Below are positions 45,182 to 54,751 of a stretch of DNA of 64,000 nt, piece after piece. The stretch covers positions 7,598-71,597 of the forward strand of contig NZ_JABFMP010000006.1 of NCBI RefSeq assembly GCF_013359595.1. The letters are read 5' to 3'. Position numbers and translations under genes: made by a program. Numbering within the stretch: the stretch's first letter is position 1; each line of letters begins with the position of its first letter. The stretch is from Pseudomonas sp. C1C7. Lineage in GTDB: Bacteria; Pseudomonadota; Gammaproteobacteria; Pseudomonadales; Pseudomonadaceae. The notes under the pieces are model-generated. The model worked only from the letters and a program-made list of their open reading frames with translations. It was not told the origin of the DNA and did no database searches.

Positions 45182-46588
45182 ATGACAGCGTGGCGCAAAA
45201 TCAGTTTATGGATGGACCAGCTCGACGAGCCGCTACAGGCGCGTCCTTCGCTGGAGCGGGATCTGGATGTCGACGTCGCGATCATCGGCGCCGGGTATAC
45301 CGGGCTTTGGACCGCGTATTACCTCAAGCGCCATGCCCCTGAGCTGAACATCGCCATCGTCGAGGCACAAACCGCCGGCTTTGGAGCTTCGGGGCGCAAC
45401 GGCGGCTGGCTGATGGGCAATCTTCTGGGCGAAGACCGGTTGCTTGCGGCGTCCTCGCCCGAACAACGCCGAGTCTCCTACGATCTGCTGCACAGCATTC
45501 CCGATGAAGTGGCGATTGTCCTCGAACGCGAGGGGATCGACTGTGATTACCGCAAGGGCGGGGCGCTGTACTGCGCGGCGCGCTACCCGGAGCAGGAAGC
45601 CAGCCTGCGTCAGTATCTGGCCAAGCTGTATGCCCAAGGGCTGAACGAAAGCGATTACCGCTGGCTGAGCCCTGAGCAGCTGTCGCAGCAGATCCGTGTC
45701 GCCAAACCCTACGGTGGCATCTTCGCGCCCCATGTCGCCACCGTGCATCCGGCCAAACTGGCGCGCGGCCTGGCTCGGGCGGTGGAGCGTCTTGGCGTGA
45801 CGATCTACGAGAACAGCCCGGTGACCCAATGGCAATCCGGCAGCCTGCGTACCGCCAAGGCCTCGGTGCGCAGCCGCTGGGTGGTGCCGGCGGTGGAAGG
45901 CTATTCGGTGACCTTGCCCCCGTTGGGGCGTTACCAGTTGCCGGTGCAAAGCCTGATCGTCGCCACCGAACCGCTGTCCAACGCCACCTGGGACGAGATC
46001 GGCCTGAGCCAGGGTCAAGCCTTCAGCGAAAGCAGCCGTCAGGTCACCTATGGCCAGCGCACCGCGGACAACCGGCTGATCTTCGGCGCCCGGGGCGGCT
46101 ATCAGTTCGCCGGCCGGCTGCGCCATGACTTCGACCTGACCAGCAGCGAAATCGAACTGCGCCGCTACCTGTTCGGCGAGCTGTTCCCGCAGCTCAAGAA
46201 CGTGCAGATCACCCACGGCTGGGGCGGCAACCTGGGTATGTCCCGGCGGTTCAAGCCGCACATGCTGTGCGACCGGGCCAGTGGCATTGCCTTGTCCGGC
46301 GGTTATGGCGGGGAGGGCGTCGGCGCCAGCGCCCTGGGCGGCCGGACCCTGGCGGATCTCATCCTTGAGCGCGATACCGAGCTGGTGCGCCAGCCCTGGG
46401 TCCTGCCGCAACGGGGGCTGGATGCGCTCAAGGCCTGGGAGCCCGAACCCTGCCGTTGGCTCGGCTACAACGCGATCATTCGCAGCTTCGTCCATGAAGA
46501 CCAGACCCTGGCCAACCCGGCTACCGCGCCCTGGCGGCGCAAGCTTGCCAGCGGGGTTGCCGGGTTCATGGAAGGTTTCATGCGTTAA
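45182..46588 (+). CDS. FAD-dependent amine oxidoreductase (DAO / PuuB-like)
   Basis: A 468-residue flavoprotein of the DAO family. The Rossmann motif DVDVAIIGAGYTGLWTAYYL is at about 30-49, followed by VEAQTAGFGASGRNGGWLMG, a feature of gamma-glutamylputrescine oxidase-like enzymes, and a C-terminal GGYGGEGVGASALGGRTLADL. It probably oxidises an amine or polyamine derivative. It heads a three-gene group with a cupin and a polyamine-type binding protein. ATG 45182 is favoured over GTG 45167. Confidence 0.87.
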   Translation: MTAWRKISLWMDQLDEPLQARPSLERDLDVDVAIIGAGYTGLWTAYYLKRHAPELNIAIVEAQTAGFGASGRNGGWLMGNLLGEDRLLAASSPEQRRVSYDLLHSIPDEVAIVLEREGIDCDYRKGGALYCAARYPEQEASLRQYLAKLYAQGLNESDYRWLSPEQLSQQIRVAKPYGGIFAPHVATVHPAKLARGLARAVERLGVTIYENSPVTQWQSGSLRTAKASVRSRWVVPAVEGYSVTLPPLGRYQLPVQSLIVATEPLSNATWDEIGLSQGQAFSESSRQVTYGQRTADNRLIFGARGGYQFAGRLRHDFDLTSSEIELRRYLFGELFPQLKNVQITHGWGGNLGMSRRFKPHMLCDRASGIALSGGYGGEGVGASALGGRTLADLILERDTELVRQPWVLPQRGLDALKAWEPEPCRWLGYNAIIRSFVHEDQTLANPATAPWRRKLASGVAGFMEGFMR

Positions 46589-46614
46589 ACGCTTTTTCAC
46601 AGACAGGTATTCCC

Positions 46615-46956
46615 ATGAGCATCACCCAATTCAAGAACACCGCGACCCTCGAGCTGGAAGAGTCCAACCCGGTCGCCGTCCCTCTGGGCACCCCCGTGGC
46701 GGTGGCCTCGACCACCAGCGTGGAGCGCGACGACGGCGTCGAAACCGGCGTCTGGGAATGCACCCCGGGGCGCTGGCGGCGGCAGATCGTCGCCCAGGAG
46801 TTCTGCCACTTCATCCAGGGCCGCTGCACCTTCACCCCGGACGGCGGCGAGCCCCTGCACATCGAAGCCGGCGACGCACTGATGTTGCCGGCCAACAGCC
46901 TCGGGATCTGGGACATCCAGGAAACCGTGCGCAAGACCTACGTTTTGATTTTCTAA
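46615..46956 (+). CDS. cupin-domain protein (cupin_3 / DUF861)
   Basis: A 113-residue single-domain cupin: GVWECTPGRWRRQIVAQEFC, HFIQGRCTFTPDGGEPLHIEAGDALMLPANSLGIW. Such cupins commonly lie beside DAO-family amine oxidases in pseudomonads; their reaction is not settled. It is 26 bp after the oxidase gene, with a good operon fit. Confidence 0.88.
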   Translation: MSITQFKNTATLELEESNPVAVPLGTPVAVASTTSVERDDGVETGVWECTPGRWRRQIVAQEFCHFIQGRCTFTPDGGEPLHIEAGDALMLPANSLGIWDIQETVRKTYVLIF

Positions 46957-47012
46957 ACGCTGATCCCTTTGATTGCCTGCCAACAAAAACAAACCCATAC
47001 AGGAATCGATTC

Positions 47013-48098
47013 ATGCTGCGACAGACTCTGATATTTGCCCCGTTGATGCTGGCTGCCTCCATCAGCCAGGCGGCGGAAACCGTCAAGATTTATAACTGGT
47101 CGGATTACATCGCTCCGGACACCACCAAGGATTTCCAGAAAGAAACCGGCATCGGCTTCACCTACGACGTCTACGACAGCAACGAAACCCTGGATGGCAA
47201 ATTGATGACCGGCAAATCCGGTTATGACGTGGTGTTTCCGTCCAACCACTTCATGGCCCGGCAGATCGAAGGCAAGGCGCTCAAGACCCTGGACAAGAGC
47301 CAGTTGCCGAACTGGAAGAATCTCAACCCGGTGCTGCTCAAGGCGTTGCAGGGCAACGATCCGGGCAACGAACACGGTTTCCCGTATCTGTGGGGCAGCA
47401 CCGGCATCGGCTACAACATTGCCAAGGTCAAGGCAGTGCTGGGCGACAACGCGCCGGTGGATTCGTGGGATCTGATTTTCAAGCCGCAAAACATGGAGAA
47501 GCTGCAGAAGTGTGGGGTGGCGATTCTCGATAACGGACCGGAGTTGTTGCCGGCGGCGTTGAACTACCTGGGGTTGCCGCATCACAGCAAGAACCCGCAA
47601 GACTACAAAAAGGCCGAGGCCTTGCTGCTCAAAGTCCGGCCTTACGTCAGCTACTTCCATTCATCCAAGTACACCAGCGACCTGGCCAACGGTGATATCT
47701 GCGTGGCGGTCGGTTTCTCCGGCGACATCCTGCAAGCGGAAAACCGTGCCAAGGAAGCGAAGAACGGCATCGATATCGGTTATTCGATCCCCAAGGAAGG
47801 CGCCGCGATCTGGTTCGACATGGTCGCGATGCCAGTCGACGCCCCGGACGAAAAGGCCGGCTACGCCTTCATGAACTACCTCCTGCGCCCGGACGTCATG
47901 GCCGGCATCAGCAACTACGTGCACTACGCCAACGGCAACGAACAGGCCGACACCCTGATCGACCCGGCCATCAAGAACGACACCAAGGTCTACCCGAGCC
48001 CGGACATGATGGGCAAATTGTTTGCGCTCGAAGCGATGCCGCTTAACATCGATCGGGTTCGGACGCGGGTCTGGAACAAGATTCGGACGGGGAGCTGA
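47013..48098 (+). CDS. polyamine ABC transporter substrate-binding protein (PotF/SpuD-like)
   Basis: A 361-residue periplasmic binding protein. Signal peptide residues 1-20 (MLRQTLIFAPLMLAASISQA, cleaved before AETVKIYNWSDYIAPDT). The sequence KIYNWSDYI, GYDVVFPSNHFMARQI and the WGSTGIGYN loop are typical of PotF/SpuD spermidine- or putrescine-binding proteins. No permease or ATPase genes are adjacent, so it must work with a transporter encoded elsewhere or act as a sensor. ATG 47013 has AGGA 9 bp upstream; the longer open frame reading through from 46281 is not used. Confidence 0.92.
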   Translation: MLRQTLIFAPLMLAASISQAAETVKIYNWSDYIAPDTTKDFQKETGIGFTYDVYDSNETLDGKLMTGKSGYDVVFPSNHFMARQIEGKALKTLDKSQLPNWKNLNPVLLKALQGNDPGNEHGFPYLWGSTGIGYNIAKVKAVLGDNAPVDSWDLIFKPQNMEKLQKCGVAILDNGPELLPAALNYLGLPHHSKNPQDYKKAEALLLKVRPYVSYFHSSKYTSDLANGDICVAVGFSGDILQAENRAKEAKNGIDIGYSIPKEGAAIWFDMVAMPVDAPDEKAGYAFMNYLLRPDVMAGISNYVHYANGNEQADTLIDPAIKNDTKVYPSPDMMGKLFALEAMPLNIDRVRTRVWNKIRTGS

Positions 48099-48405
48099 AG
48101 TTACATATTTTGTCGCGATGGATGCTGTCAGGCATTACGACAGAGCGGTTCGCCGGGAGAAAGATGTCAAACATCTTGCCAGGTATGTCGTGGCTAACCC
48201 CATTCGGGCCGGGCTGGTTGAACGCGTGCATGATTACCCATTGTGGGATGCATGTTGGCTCTGACAATCGACGACTGCTGCGCAGCCTGACGCAGCCTTC
48301 GGCAGCTGCTACAGGTTCTGTGTCCGCCGCGGATCATGTAGCAGCTGGCGAAGCCTGCGTCCGAGCGCGCAGCGGTCGCAAAATCATTCAACACGGATTC
48401 CGGGT
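48099..48405. other. gap with transposase relic and REP-like repeats
   Basis: After the RAYT fragment, 48280-48365 contains GCAGCCTTCGGCAGCTGCTA and a diverged inverted copy (GTAGCAGCTGGCGAAGCCTG) flanking about 35 bp, a REP pair of the type mobilised by RAYT proteins. Nothing else is seen. Confidence 0.6.
48104..48264 (+). pseudogene. C-terminal relic of a REP-associated tyrosine transposase (RAYT)
   Basis: The frame reads FVAMDAVRHYDRAVRREKDV then KHLARYVVANPIRAGLVERV and ends YPLWDACWL-stop. This is the conserved C-terminus of RAYT (TnpA-REP) transposases. The catalytic HUH and Tyr parts are missing, so it is a broken fragment. It abuts the polyamine-binding gene and is followed by REP-like sequence. 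Confidence 0.8.
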
Positions 48406-48630
48406 TCAATCCTCCTCACGAACCGTCGCGACTTCATCCGCCCGCACTTTGACTTTCGCGCCGGAAATGTCTTCGAACTCGTAGAAGCCATCCTTGGTCT
48501 TGGTTTTCGGCATGTCCTTGGTCAGGTATTGCGTGCCGTTTTGCAGGGTTACCACGGTGGGGGTGGAGCAGCCTGCCAGTGCCAGCAGGGCGGCAGCCGC
48601 CAAGGGTAAGCCCAACGTCTTGATGTTCAT
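48406..48630 (-). CDS. YgdI/YgdR-type small lipoprotein (DUF903)
   Basis: A 74-residue lipoprotein. Signal with lipobox LLALAGC (Cys about 21) then a small SH3-like domain, TPTVVTLQNGTQYLTKDMP and GFYEFEDISGAKVKVRADEV, matching the DUF903 family. ATG 48630 has GAGAGG at good spacing. Probably outer-membrane associated; function unknown. Confidence 0.88.
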   Translation of the reverse strand: MNIKTLGLPLAAAALLALAGCSTPTVVTLQNGTQYLTKDMPKTKTKDGFYEFEDISGAKVKVRADEVATVREED

Positions 48631-48822
48631 AACCACCTCTCACATTCGAAAAAACGCGGCGACCGTCGCGTTTGACAGCACCTCTATCGCGGTTGGTGCC
48701 GTGGACGAGCAGAAAGTTCGGCCTCTCAAGAAAAATGATTGATGGCGATCCGCCCATCTTTTTCCGATTGCACCGTGTGGGGTGTTGCTGGTATCTGTAC
48801 GCATAACCAGTATTCGCTCGCC

Positions 48823-50490
48823 ATGGCCCCCTTTCCCGTGACCGCAAATCCCCTCGAAGACCCGTTCTATTACCTGAACAATTTCATGCAAGTGCTTGAT
48901 TGGCTTGAACAACGCTATGGCGATGTGCTGGCCGAAGAGGAGCAGCGCTTCATCTCTGACTTCAATCAACTGAATCGCGAATCCCGTGCACTGTTGGTCA
49001 GGATGGTCATGCGCAAGGGCATTCATTTCAGGGCGAGCAAGCTGCAATACGTCGAAATCGGCGACACCCTCGAAGCGGTGAAGCCACTGGTGGCGCTGGG
49101 CTGGATCGACGAACAACGGCCACTGCCAATCGAGGCGCTGTGCGAACTGTTGCTCAAAGCCGAAATCCTGCAATGTCTGGGCCACGCGATCGATCAGCCC
49201 AAAGGCAAGAAAACCGACTGGCTTCCCATCCTGAGCGAGCGCTTTCCCGAGGAGCTGAGCTTCCAGGCGTGGTGCCCGGCTCTAAACGAGCGCCTGTTCA
49301 GTTTGACCATCATGGATCTGTGCGACCGACTGCGTTTCATGTTTTTCGGCAACCTCTACCAGGACTGGTCCGAATTCGTCCTGGCGGACCTCGGTATCTT
49401 TACCTATGAAAAAGTCGAGTTCTGCGCCGATTCCCGTGGTTTTCGCAACCGCGAGGACGTGGATGCCGGCATGTTCCTGCACCTGTGCCAGCAAGCATTC
49501 ATAGACGGCGAGCCAATCGATGACATCGTCGAGCGCATCGGCCGCCTGGTCCTCGGCAACCCCTGGATGCAAAGACGCCGCGACAAACTGCTGTTCCAGA
49601 TGGCCCAACACTGCGAACGCATCGCCGATTTCGCGACGGCCCTGACGCTCTACCGCCAATGTGCCTACCCCGGCGCCCGGGTGCGCCTGATCCGCGTGCT
49701 GGAGCGATGCGCCGAATACGAACGGGCCCTGGACCTTGCCACCGAAGTCCAGCAATCCGCCCCAAGCGCCGCCGAACAGCAACAACTGCTGCGCATGTTG
49801 CCCAGGTTGCGCCGCAAACTCGGCGGCCCGGCGGTGAAACGCGCAGCTCAACGGCAGATGGAGCGCCTGGATCTGCTGCTGCCCAGAATCGATCCCGACC
49901 TGTCCGTGGAGTTCTACGTCCAGGCACACCTGGCAGAAGATTCGGCGCCGGTGCACTACGTGGAGAACAGCCTGATCAATTCGCTGTTCGGCCTGCTGTG
50001 CTGGCCGGCGATTTTCGCGCCGCTGCCCGGCGCGTTTTTCCACCCGTTCCAGCGCGGTCCGGTGGATCTGCTCAACGAAGACTTCCAGGAAAGGCGAGCG
50101 CAGCTGTTCCAGGCTTGCCTTGATCAACTGGACGACGGTCGATACCTGCACACCATCCGCCAGTGCTACGCGGAAAAATGGGGCGTGCAGTCACCTTTCG
50201 TGTTCTGGGGTGCACTCGACGAGACCTTGCTGGAGCAGGCCCTGGACTGCCTGCCAGCCGAGCACCTCAAACACTGGTTCAACCGCCTGTTGCTGGACAT
50301 CAAGGCCAATCGCGCCGGGATGCCGGACCTGATCCAGTTCTGGCCGCAGCAGAAAACCTACCGCATGATCGAAGTCAAAGGCCCGGGCGATCGCCTGCAG
50401 GACAACCAGTTGCGCTGGCTGGAGTTCTGTCATGAACACGGCATGCCGATCGCCGTGTGCTACGTGCAGTGGGCGGAGCAGGGCGCTTGA
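48823..50490 (+). CDS. FAN1-type VRR-NUC structure-specific nuclease
   Basis: About 555 residues. The C-terminal VRR-NUC domain has ANRAGMPDLIQFWP and YRMIEVKGPGDRLQDNQLRW, giving the PD-ExK active site. The N-terminal and middle helical parts (SAP-like and TPR-like) agree with bacterial FAN1, whose P. aeruginosa member has been studied structurally as an interstrand-crosslink repair nuclease. ATG 48823 starts MAPFPVTANPLEDPFYYL; an upstream in-frame ATG lacks similarity. It overlaps the helicase gene by 4 bp (TTGA), implying coupled synthesis and a joint repair role. Confidence 0.88.
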   Translation: MAPFPVTANPLEDPFYYLNNFMQVLDWLEQRYGDVLAEEEQRFISDFNQLNRESRALLVRMVMRKGIHFRASKLQYVEIGDTLEAVKPLVALGWIDEQRPLPIEALCELLLKAEILQCLGHAIDQPKGKKTDWLPILSERFPEELSFQAWCPALNERLFSLTIMDLCDRLRFMFFGNLYQDWSEFVLADLGIFTYEKVEFCADSRGFRNREDVDAGMFLHLCQQAFIDGEPIDDIVERIGRLVLGNPWMQRRRDKLLFQMAQHCERIADFATALTLYRQCAYPGARVRLIRVLERCAEYERALDLATEVQQSAPSAAEQQQLLRMLPRLRRKLGGPAVKRAAQRQMERLDLLLPRIDPDLSVEFYVQAHLAEDSAPVHYVENSLINSLFGLLCWPAIFAPLPGAFFHPFQRGPVDLLNEDFQERRAQLFQACLDQLDDGRYLHTIRQCYAEKWGVQSPFVFWGALDETLLEQALDCLPAEHLKHWFNRLLLDIKANRAGMPDLIQFWPQQKTYRMIEVKGPGDRLQDNQLRWLEFCHEHGMPIAVCYVQWAEQGA

Positions 50491-52763
50491 GCTACAGCAT
50501 CGCGGTGCGAGCGTTGTGCGAGTTCACTGCAAAGGTGGGCGATCTCGACCTGCGTTTCACCCCGTCACCGACGGCGCTGGAGGGCATCGTTGGCCATCGC
50601 ACCGTGGCCTCCCGGCGCAGCGAGGACTATCAGAGCGAAGTCGCCCTTGAAGGCCGGTTTCAAAGCCTGACCGTCAAAGGCCGGGCCGATGGCTACGACC
50701 CGGCGCAAAACTGCCTGGAAGAAGTCAAAACCTACCGTGGCGACCTGAGCAAGCAACCGGCCAATCACCGGCAACTGCACTGGGCCCAGGCGAAGATCTA
50801 CGGCTGGCTGATGTGCTGCAAGCTTGAGCTTGAGCAGATCAACCTGGCACTGGTGTACTTCGACATCGTCAGCGAAAAGGAAACCTGCCTGGTCGAAAGC
50901 TTCAGCGCCACACAGTTGCAGGCGTTCTTCGAAACGCATTGCACCCGGTTTCTGCACTGGGCCGAACAGGAAATGACCCATCGCCAGGCGCGTAACCTCG
51001 GGGCGCAGCAGCTGACATTCCCCCACAGCGGTTTTCGCCCGGGGCAGCGGCATCTGGCCGAGTCGGTGTTCAAGGCGGTCAGTACTGGCCGTTGCCTGAT
51101 GGCCCAGGCGCCGACCGGGATCGGCAAGACCCTGGGCACGTTGTTCCCGATGCTCAAGGCCCTGGCGCCGCAGCAACTGGACAAGGTGTTCTTCCTCACG
51201 GCGAAAACCCCCGGACGCAAACTGGCGCTGGATGCGGCGCAGGTCATCCTCGACAGCGCCAACGCGCCGCCTCTGCGGGTGCTGGAGATGATTGCCCGAG
51301 ACAAGGCCTGCGAACACCCCGACAAAGCCTGCCACGGCGAGTCCTGCCCCTTGGCGCAGGGCTTTTACGACCGTTTGCCGGCCGCACGACAAGCCGCCAG
51401 CGAACTGAAACTGCTGGACCGGAACGCCTTGCGCCAGGTCGCCCTGGACCACACCGTATGCCCGTATTACCTGAGCCAGGAAATGGCCCGCTGGGCCGAC
51501 GTGGTGGTTGCCGATTACAACTATTACTTCGACTTCAGCGCCTTGCTGTTCGGGCTGGCCCAGGCCAATCAATGGAAGGTCGCGGTACTGGCGGATGAGG
51601 CCCACAACCTGGTGGAGCGCGGCCGGCAGATGTACAGCGCCAGCCTCGACCAGTTCACACTCGACACCGTACGCAAAACCGCGCCTGAACCCCTGAAAAA
51701 GTCCTTCCAGCGGGTCAATCGCGAATGGAACGCCCTGCATGACCCGCAGCCGATGGCCTATCAGGCCTACGACAAGGCGCCGGAGAAACTGCTGCAGGCG
51801 CTGTCTTCCTGCACCGGCAGCATCGGCGAATACCTGAACGACCACCCGCAAGGGCTGGACAGCGCATTGCAGAGCTTTTACTTCGACATGTTGCAGTTCT
51901 GCCGGGTAGCCGAGCTGTTCGATGAGCAATTCCTGTTCGACATCACCAAGCGCGACCTCGACCGCAAGAAACCGCTGTCGAACCTGTGCCTGCGCAACGT
52001 GGTGCCTGCCGGGTTCATCGGGCCGCGCCTGACGGCGGCGCGCAGCACCGTGCTGTTCTCCGCGACCCTGAGCCCGCGCCGCTATTACGCCGATCTGCTG
52101 GGTACGCCCGCCAACACGGTGTGCATCGACGTCGAATCGCCGTTTCATGCCGATCAGCTTCAGGTGCACATCGCCAGCCAGATCTCGACCCGGTTCACCC
52201 ATCGGCAGGCGTCCCTTGCGCCTATCGTCGAATTGATCGCCCGGCAGTACCAAACCCGCCCCGGCAACTACCTGGCGTTCTTCAGCAGCTTCGATTACTT
52301 GCAGCAGGTCTCGCAGCTGCTGGCCGAACGGCACCCGCAGATCAAAACGTGGTCCCAATCCCGAGGCATGGCTGAAGCGCAGCGCCAGCAGTTTCTCGAT
52401 CAGTTCAGCGAGGACGGCGAGGGCATTGGTTTTGCGGTGCTGGGTGGGGCGTTCGGTGAAGGCATCGACCTGCCCGGCGCGCGGCTGATCGGCGCCTTTA
52501 TCGCGACCCTGGGGCTGGCGCAGCTGAACCCGGTCAATGAGCAGATGAAGCAGCGCATGGCGGCGATTTTCGGCGCCGGCTACGACTACACCTACCTGTA
52601 CCCCGGCCTGCAAAAAGTGGTGCAGGCGGCCGGCCGGGTGATCCGCACTCAGCAAGACAAAGGCGTGGTGATGCTGATCGATGACCGGTTTGCCGAGTCA
52701 CGGGTTCGGCAGTTGCTGCCGAGTTGGTGGTCCATTGGCGATGCTCCGGTATCGGGCGCCTAA
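50487..52763 (+). CDS. XPD/DinG-like Fe-S helicase with N-terminal PD-(D/E)XK domain
   Basis: A 758-residue superfamily 2 helicase. The N-terminal 150 residues resemble a RecB-like nuclease fold (GRADGYDPAQNCLEEVKTYR). Walker A is MAQAPTGIGKTLGTL and the DEAH box VLADEAHNLVE. Four Cys for an iron-sulphur cluster lie in ACEHPDKACHGESCPL and HTVCPYYLS. C-terminal motifs include LFSATLSP and VVQAAGRVIRTQQDKG. The start is TTG 50487, overlapping the FAN1 stop as TTGA. It likely unwinds DNA for the FAN1 nuclease. Confidence 0.9.
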   Translation: MSYSIAVRALCEFTAKVGDLDLRFTPSPTALEGIVGHRTVASRRSEDYQSEVALEGRFQSLTVKGRADGYDPAQNCLEEVKTYRGDLSKQPANHRQLHWAQAKIYGWLMCCKLELEQINLALVYFDIVSEKETCLVESFSATQLQAFFETHCTRFLHWAEQEMTHRQARNLGAQQLTFPHSGFRPGQRHLAESVFKAVSTGRCLMAQAPTGIGKTLGTLFPMLKALAPQQLDKVFFLTAKTPGRKLALDAAQVILDSANAPPLRVLEMIARDKACEHPDKACHGESCPLAQGFYDRLPAARQAASELKLLDRNALRQVALDHTVCPYYLSQEMARWADVVVADYNYYFDFSALLFGLAQANQWKVAVLADEAHNLVERGRQMYSASLDQFTLDTVRKTAPEPLKKSFQRVNREWNALHDPQPMAYQAYDKAPEKLLQALSSCTGSIGEYLNDHPQGLDSALQSFYFDMLQFCRVAELFDEQFLFDITKRDLDRKKPLSNLCLRNVVPAGFIGPRLTAARSTVLFSATLSPRRYYADLLGTPANTVCIDVESPFHADQLQVHIASQISTRFTHRQASLAPIVELIARQYQTRPGNYLAFFSSFDYLQQVSQLLAERHPQIKTWSQSRGMAEAQRQQFLDQFSEDGEGIGFAVLGGAFGEGIDLPGARLIGAFIATLGLAQLNPVNEQMKQRMAAIFGAGYDYTYLYPGLQKVVQAAGRVIRTQQDKGVVMLIDDRFAESRVRQLLPSWWSIGDAPVSGA

Positions 52764-52828
52764 AATCAGGCTGTCCAAATCAGCGGTTTGTCGCATACTT
52801 CCAAGAAACATTCTGACGCGAGTACTCA

Positions 52829-54751
52829 ATGAGCGAGGATCGAAGCAAAGGGATCGCAAGCGAGGACATGCGCTTTCGGCTATTGGTCGATGCGGTTGTC
52901 GACTATGCGATCTACATGATCGATCCCGACGGTATCATCATCAGCTGGAACGCTGGCGCCAGGCGTTTCAAGGGTTATGAAGAAGCCGAGATCCTCGGCC
53001 AGCATTTCTCGCGTTTCTACACCGACGCCGACCGACGGGCCGGCTTGCCACAACGGGCGCTGGACACGGCGCTGCGCGAAGGGCGCTTCGAAGGCGAAGG
53101 CTGGCGGGTGCGCAAGGACGGCACGCATTTCTGGTCCAGCGTGGTGATCGATCCGATACGTGATCCGTCGGGTACGCTGCTGGGCTATGCCAAGATCACC
53201 CGTGACCTGACCGACCGCAAGATGGCCGAGGAAACCCTCAAGCAAAGCGAGCAGCAGTTCCGCCTGCTGGTGCAGAGCGTCACCGATTACGCCATCTACA
53301 TGCTCACCCCGGACGGCTACGTGTCCAACTGGAACCCGGGCGCCCAGCGCATCAAGGGCTACCGGCCCGAAGAGGTCATCGGCCAGCACTTTTCCATGTT
53401 CTACACCGCCGAGGACCGTGAGGCCAACGAGCCGTATCGGACCCTGGACATTGCCAGGCGTGAAGGGCGTTTCGAAAATCGCGGCTGGCGCCAACGTAAG
53501 GACGGCACGCGGTTCCTTGCCCATGTGGTGGTCGACCCGATCTGGGGCGATACCGGCACCTTGCTGGGTTTCGCCAAGATCACCCGTGATGTCACCGAGG
53601 CCGCCCAGGCCCAGCAGACCCTTGAGAAAACCCGCGAAGCCCTGTTCCAGGCGCAGAAGATGCAGGCCATCGGTCAGCTCAGCGGCGGCATTGCCCATGA
53701 CTTCAACAATTTGCTGACGGTGATCCTCGGCAACCTGGAAATCGTCCGCAAGCGCGTGGGCGACGATCCACGCCTGACCCGTCTGCTCGACAACGCCACC
53801 CAGGGCGCCCAGCGCGGCGTGTCCCTGACCCAGCGCATGCTGGCCTTTGCCCGCCGTCAGGAACTCAAGGCCGAAGCGGTTGAAATCCCGGCGCTCGTGC
53901 AAGGCATCACCGGCCTGCTGCGCAGTTCACTCGGGCCTTCGATCAGAATTGAAATGCACTTTCTGCCGCAACCGGAGCCGGTGCTGGCGGACGTCAACCA
54001 GCTGGAGCTGGCGGTGCTCAACCTCGCGACCAATGCCCGGGACGCCATGCCCAACGGCGGCAAGATCGTGATGGGCACGCGCACCGAAGTCATTCTCGAT
54101 CAACCCCATTCGACCCTGGCACCGGGGCGATACGTGTGCCTGAGCATCACCGACACCGGCGAAGGCATGGATGAAGTGACGCTCGCCTCGGCGATGGATC
54201 CGTTCTTCACCACCAAGGGCGTGGGCAAGGGCACCGGGCTTGGGTTGTCGATGGTGCATGGCTTTATCGAGCAGATGGGCGGGCGCTTCGTGCTCAAGAG
54301 CGAAAAGGGCCAGGGCACCACGGCGGAATTGTGGCTGCCGGTCGCTCAGGCGGGGTCGCTGGCCGAGGCCGCGGATAGCGCGCCTGCCGCCCCCGAGGTG
54401 CCACGGTTGAATGTGCTGGTGGTGGATGACGACAGCCTGGTGCTGACCAGTACCTGTCTGCTCCTGGAGGACCTGGGGCATCGGGTCAGCTTCGCCGATT
54501 CCGGTGCACAGGCGCTGCGCCTGCTGGAGAGTGAGCAGCACTTCGATCTGGTCATCACCGACATGGCCATGCCGCAGATGAATGGCGCACAACTGGCCCA
54601 GGCGATCAGGATCCTGATGCCCGACTTGCCCATCATCCTCGCCACCGGTTTTGCCGAAAGCATCGATGGCTTCGCCGCCGGTCTGCCGCGTTTGTCCAAA
54701 CCCTTCACTCAAAACAGTCTGGTGGAGATCATCGCCGCGGCGCTGAGGTGA
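52829..54751 (+). CDS. PAS-PAS hybrid histidine kinase
   Basis: A 640-residue soluble kinase. Two closely similar PAS domains (about 15-130 and 145-260; YAIYMIDPDGIIISWNAGAR and YAIYMLTPDGYVSNWNPGAQ) look like an internal duplication. Then HisKA with GGIAHDFNN (His290), HATPase (NARDAMPNGG, GTGLGLSMVHG) and a C-terminal receiver (Asp578 in ITDMAMPQMNG; Lys in LSKPFTQ). The repeated PAS with SWN-GA-R-KGY is common in haem- or flavin-free pseudomonad sensors; the ligand is unknown. Its 3' end overlaps the convergent antiporter gene by 23 bp. Confidence 0.93.
   Translation: MSEDRSKGIASEDMRFRLLVDAVVDYAIYMIDPDGIIISWNAGARRFKGYEEAEILGQHFSRFYTDADRRAGLPQRALDTALREGRFEGEGWRVRKDGTHFWSSVVIDPIRDPSGTLLGYAKITRDLTDRKMAEETLKQSEQQFRLLVQSVTDYAIYMLTPDGYVSNWNPGAQRIKGYRPEEVIGQHFSMFYTAEDREANEPYRTLDIARREGRFENRGWRQRKDGTRFLAHVVVDPIWGDTGTLLGFAKITRDVTEAAQAQQTLEKTREALFQAQKMQAIGQLSGGIAHDFNNLLTVILGNLEIVRKRVGDDPRLTRLLDNATQGAQRGVSLTQRMLAFARRQELKAEAVEIPALVQGITGLLRSSLGPSIRIEMHFLPQPEPVLADVNQLELAVLNLATNARDAMPNGGKIVMGTRTEVILDQPHSTLAPGRYVCLSITDTGEGMDEVTLASAMDPFFTTKGVGKGTGLGLSMVHGFIEQMGGRFVLKSEKGQGTTAELWLPVAQAGSLAEAADSAPAAPEVPRLNVLVVDDDSLVLTSTCLLLEDLGHRVSFADSGAQALRLLESEQHFDLVITDMAMPQMNGAQLAQAIRILMPDLPIILATGFAESIDGFAAGLPRLSKPFTQNSLVEIIAAALR

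Noticed and set aside
46281..48098. 605-codon frame joining an antisense-like stretch to the polyamine-binding protein
   Set aside because: A clear signal peptide and ribosome-binding site mark the true start at 47013; the upstream part overlaps the oxidase and cupin genes in another frame.
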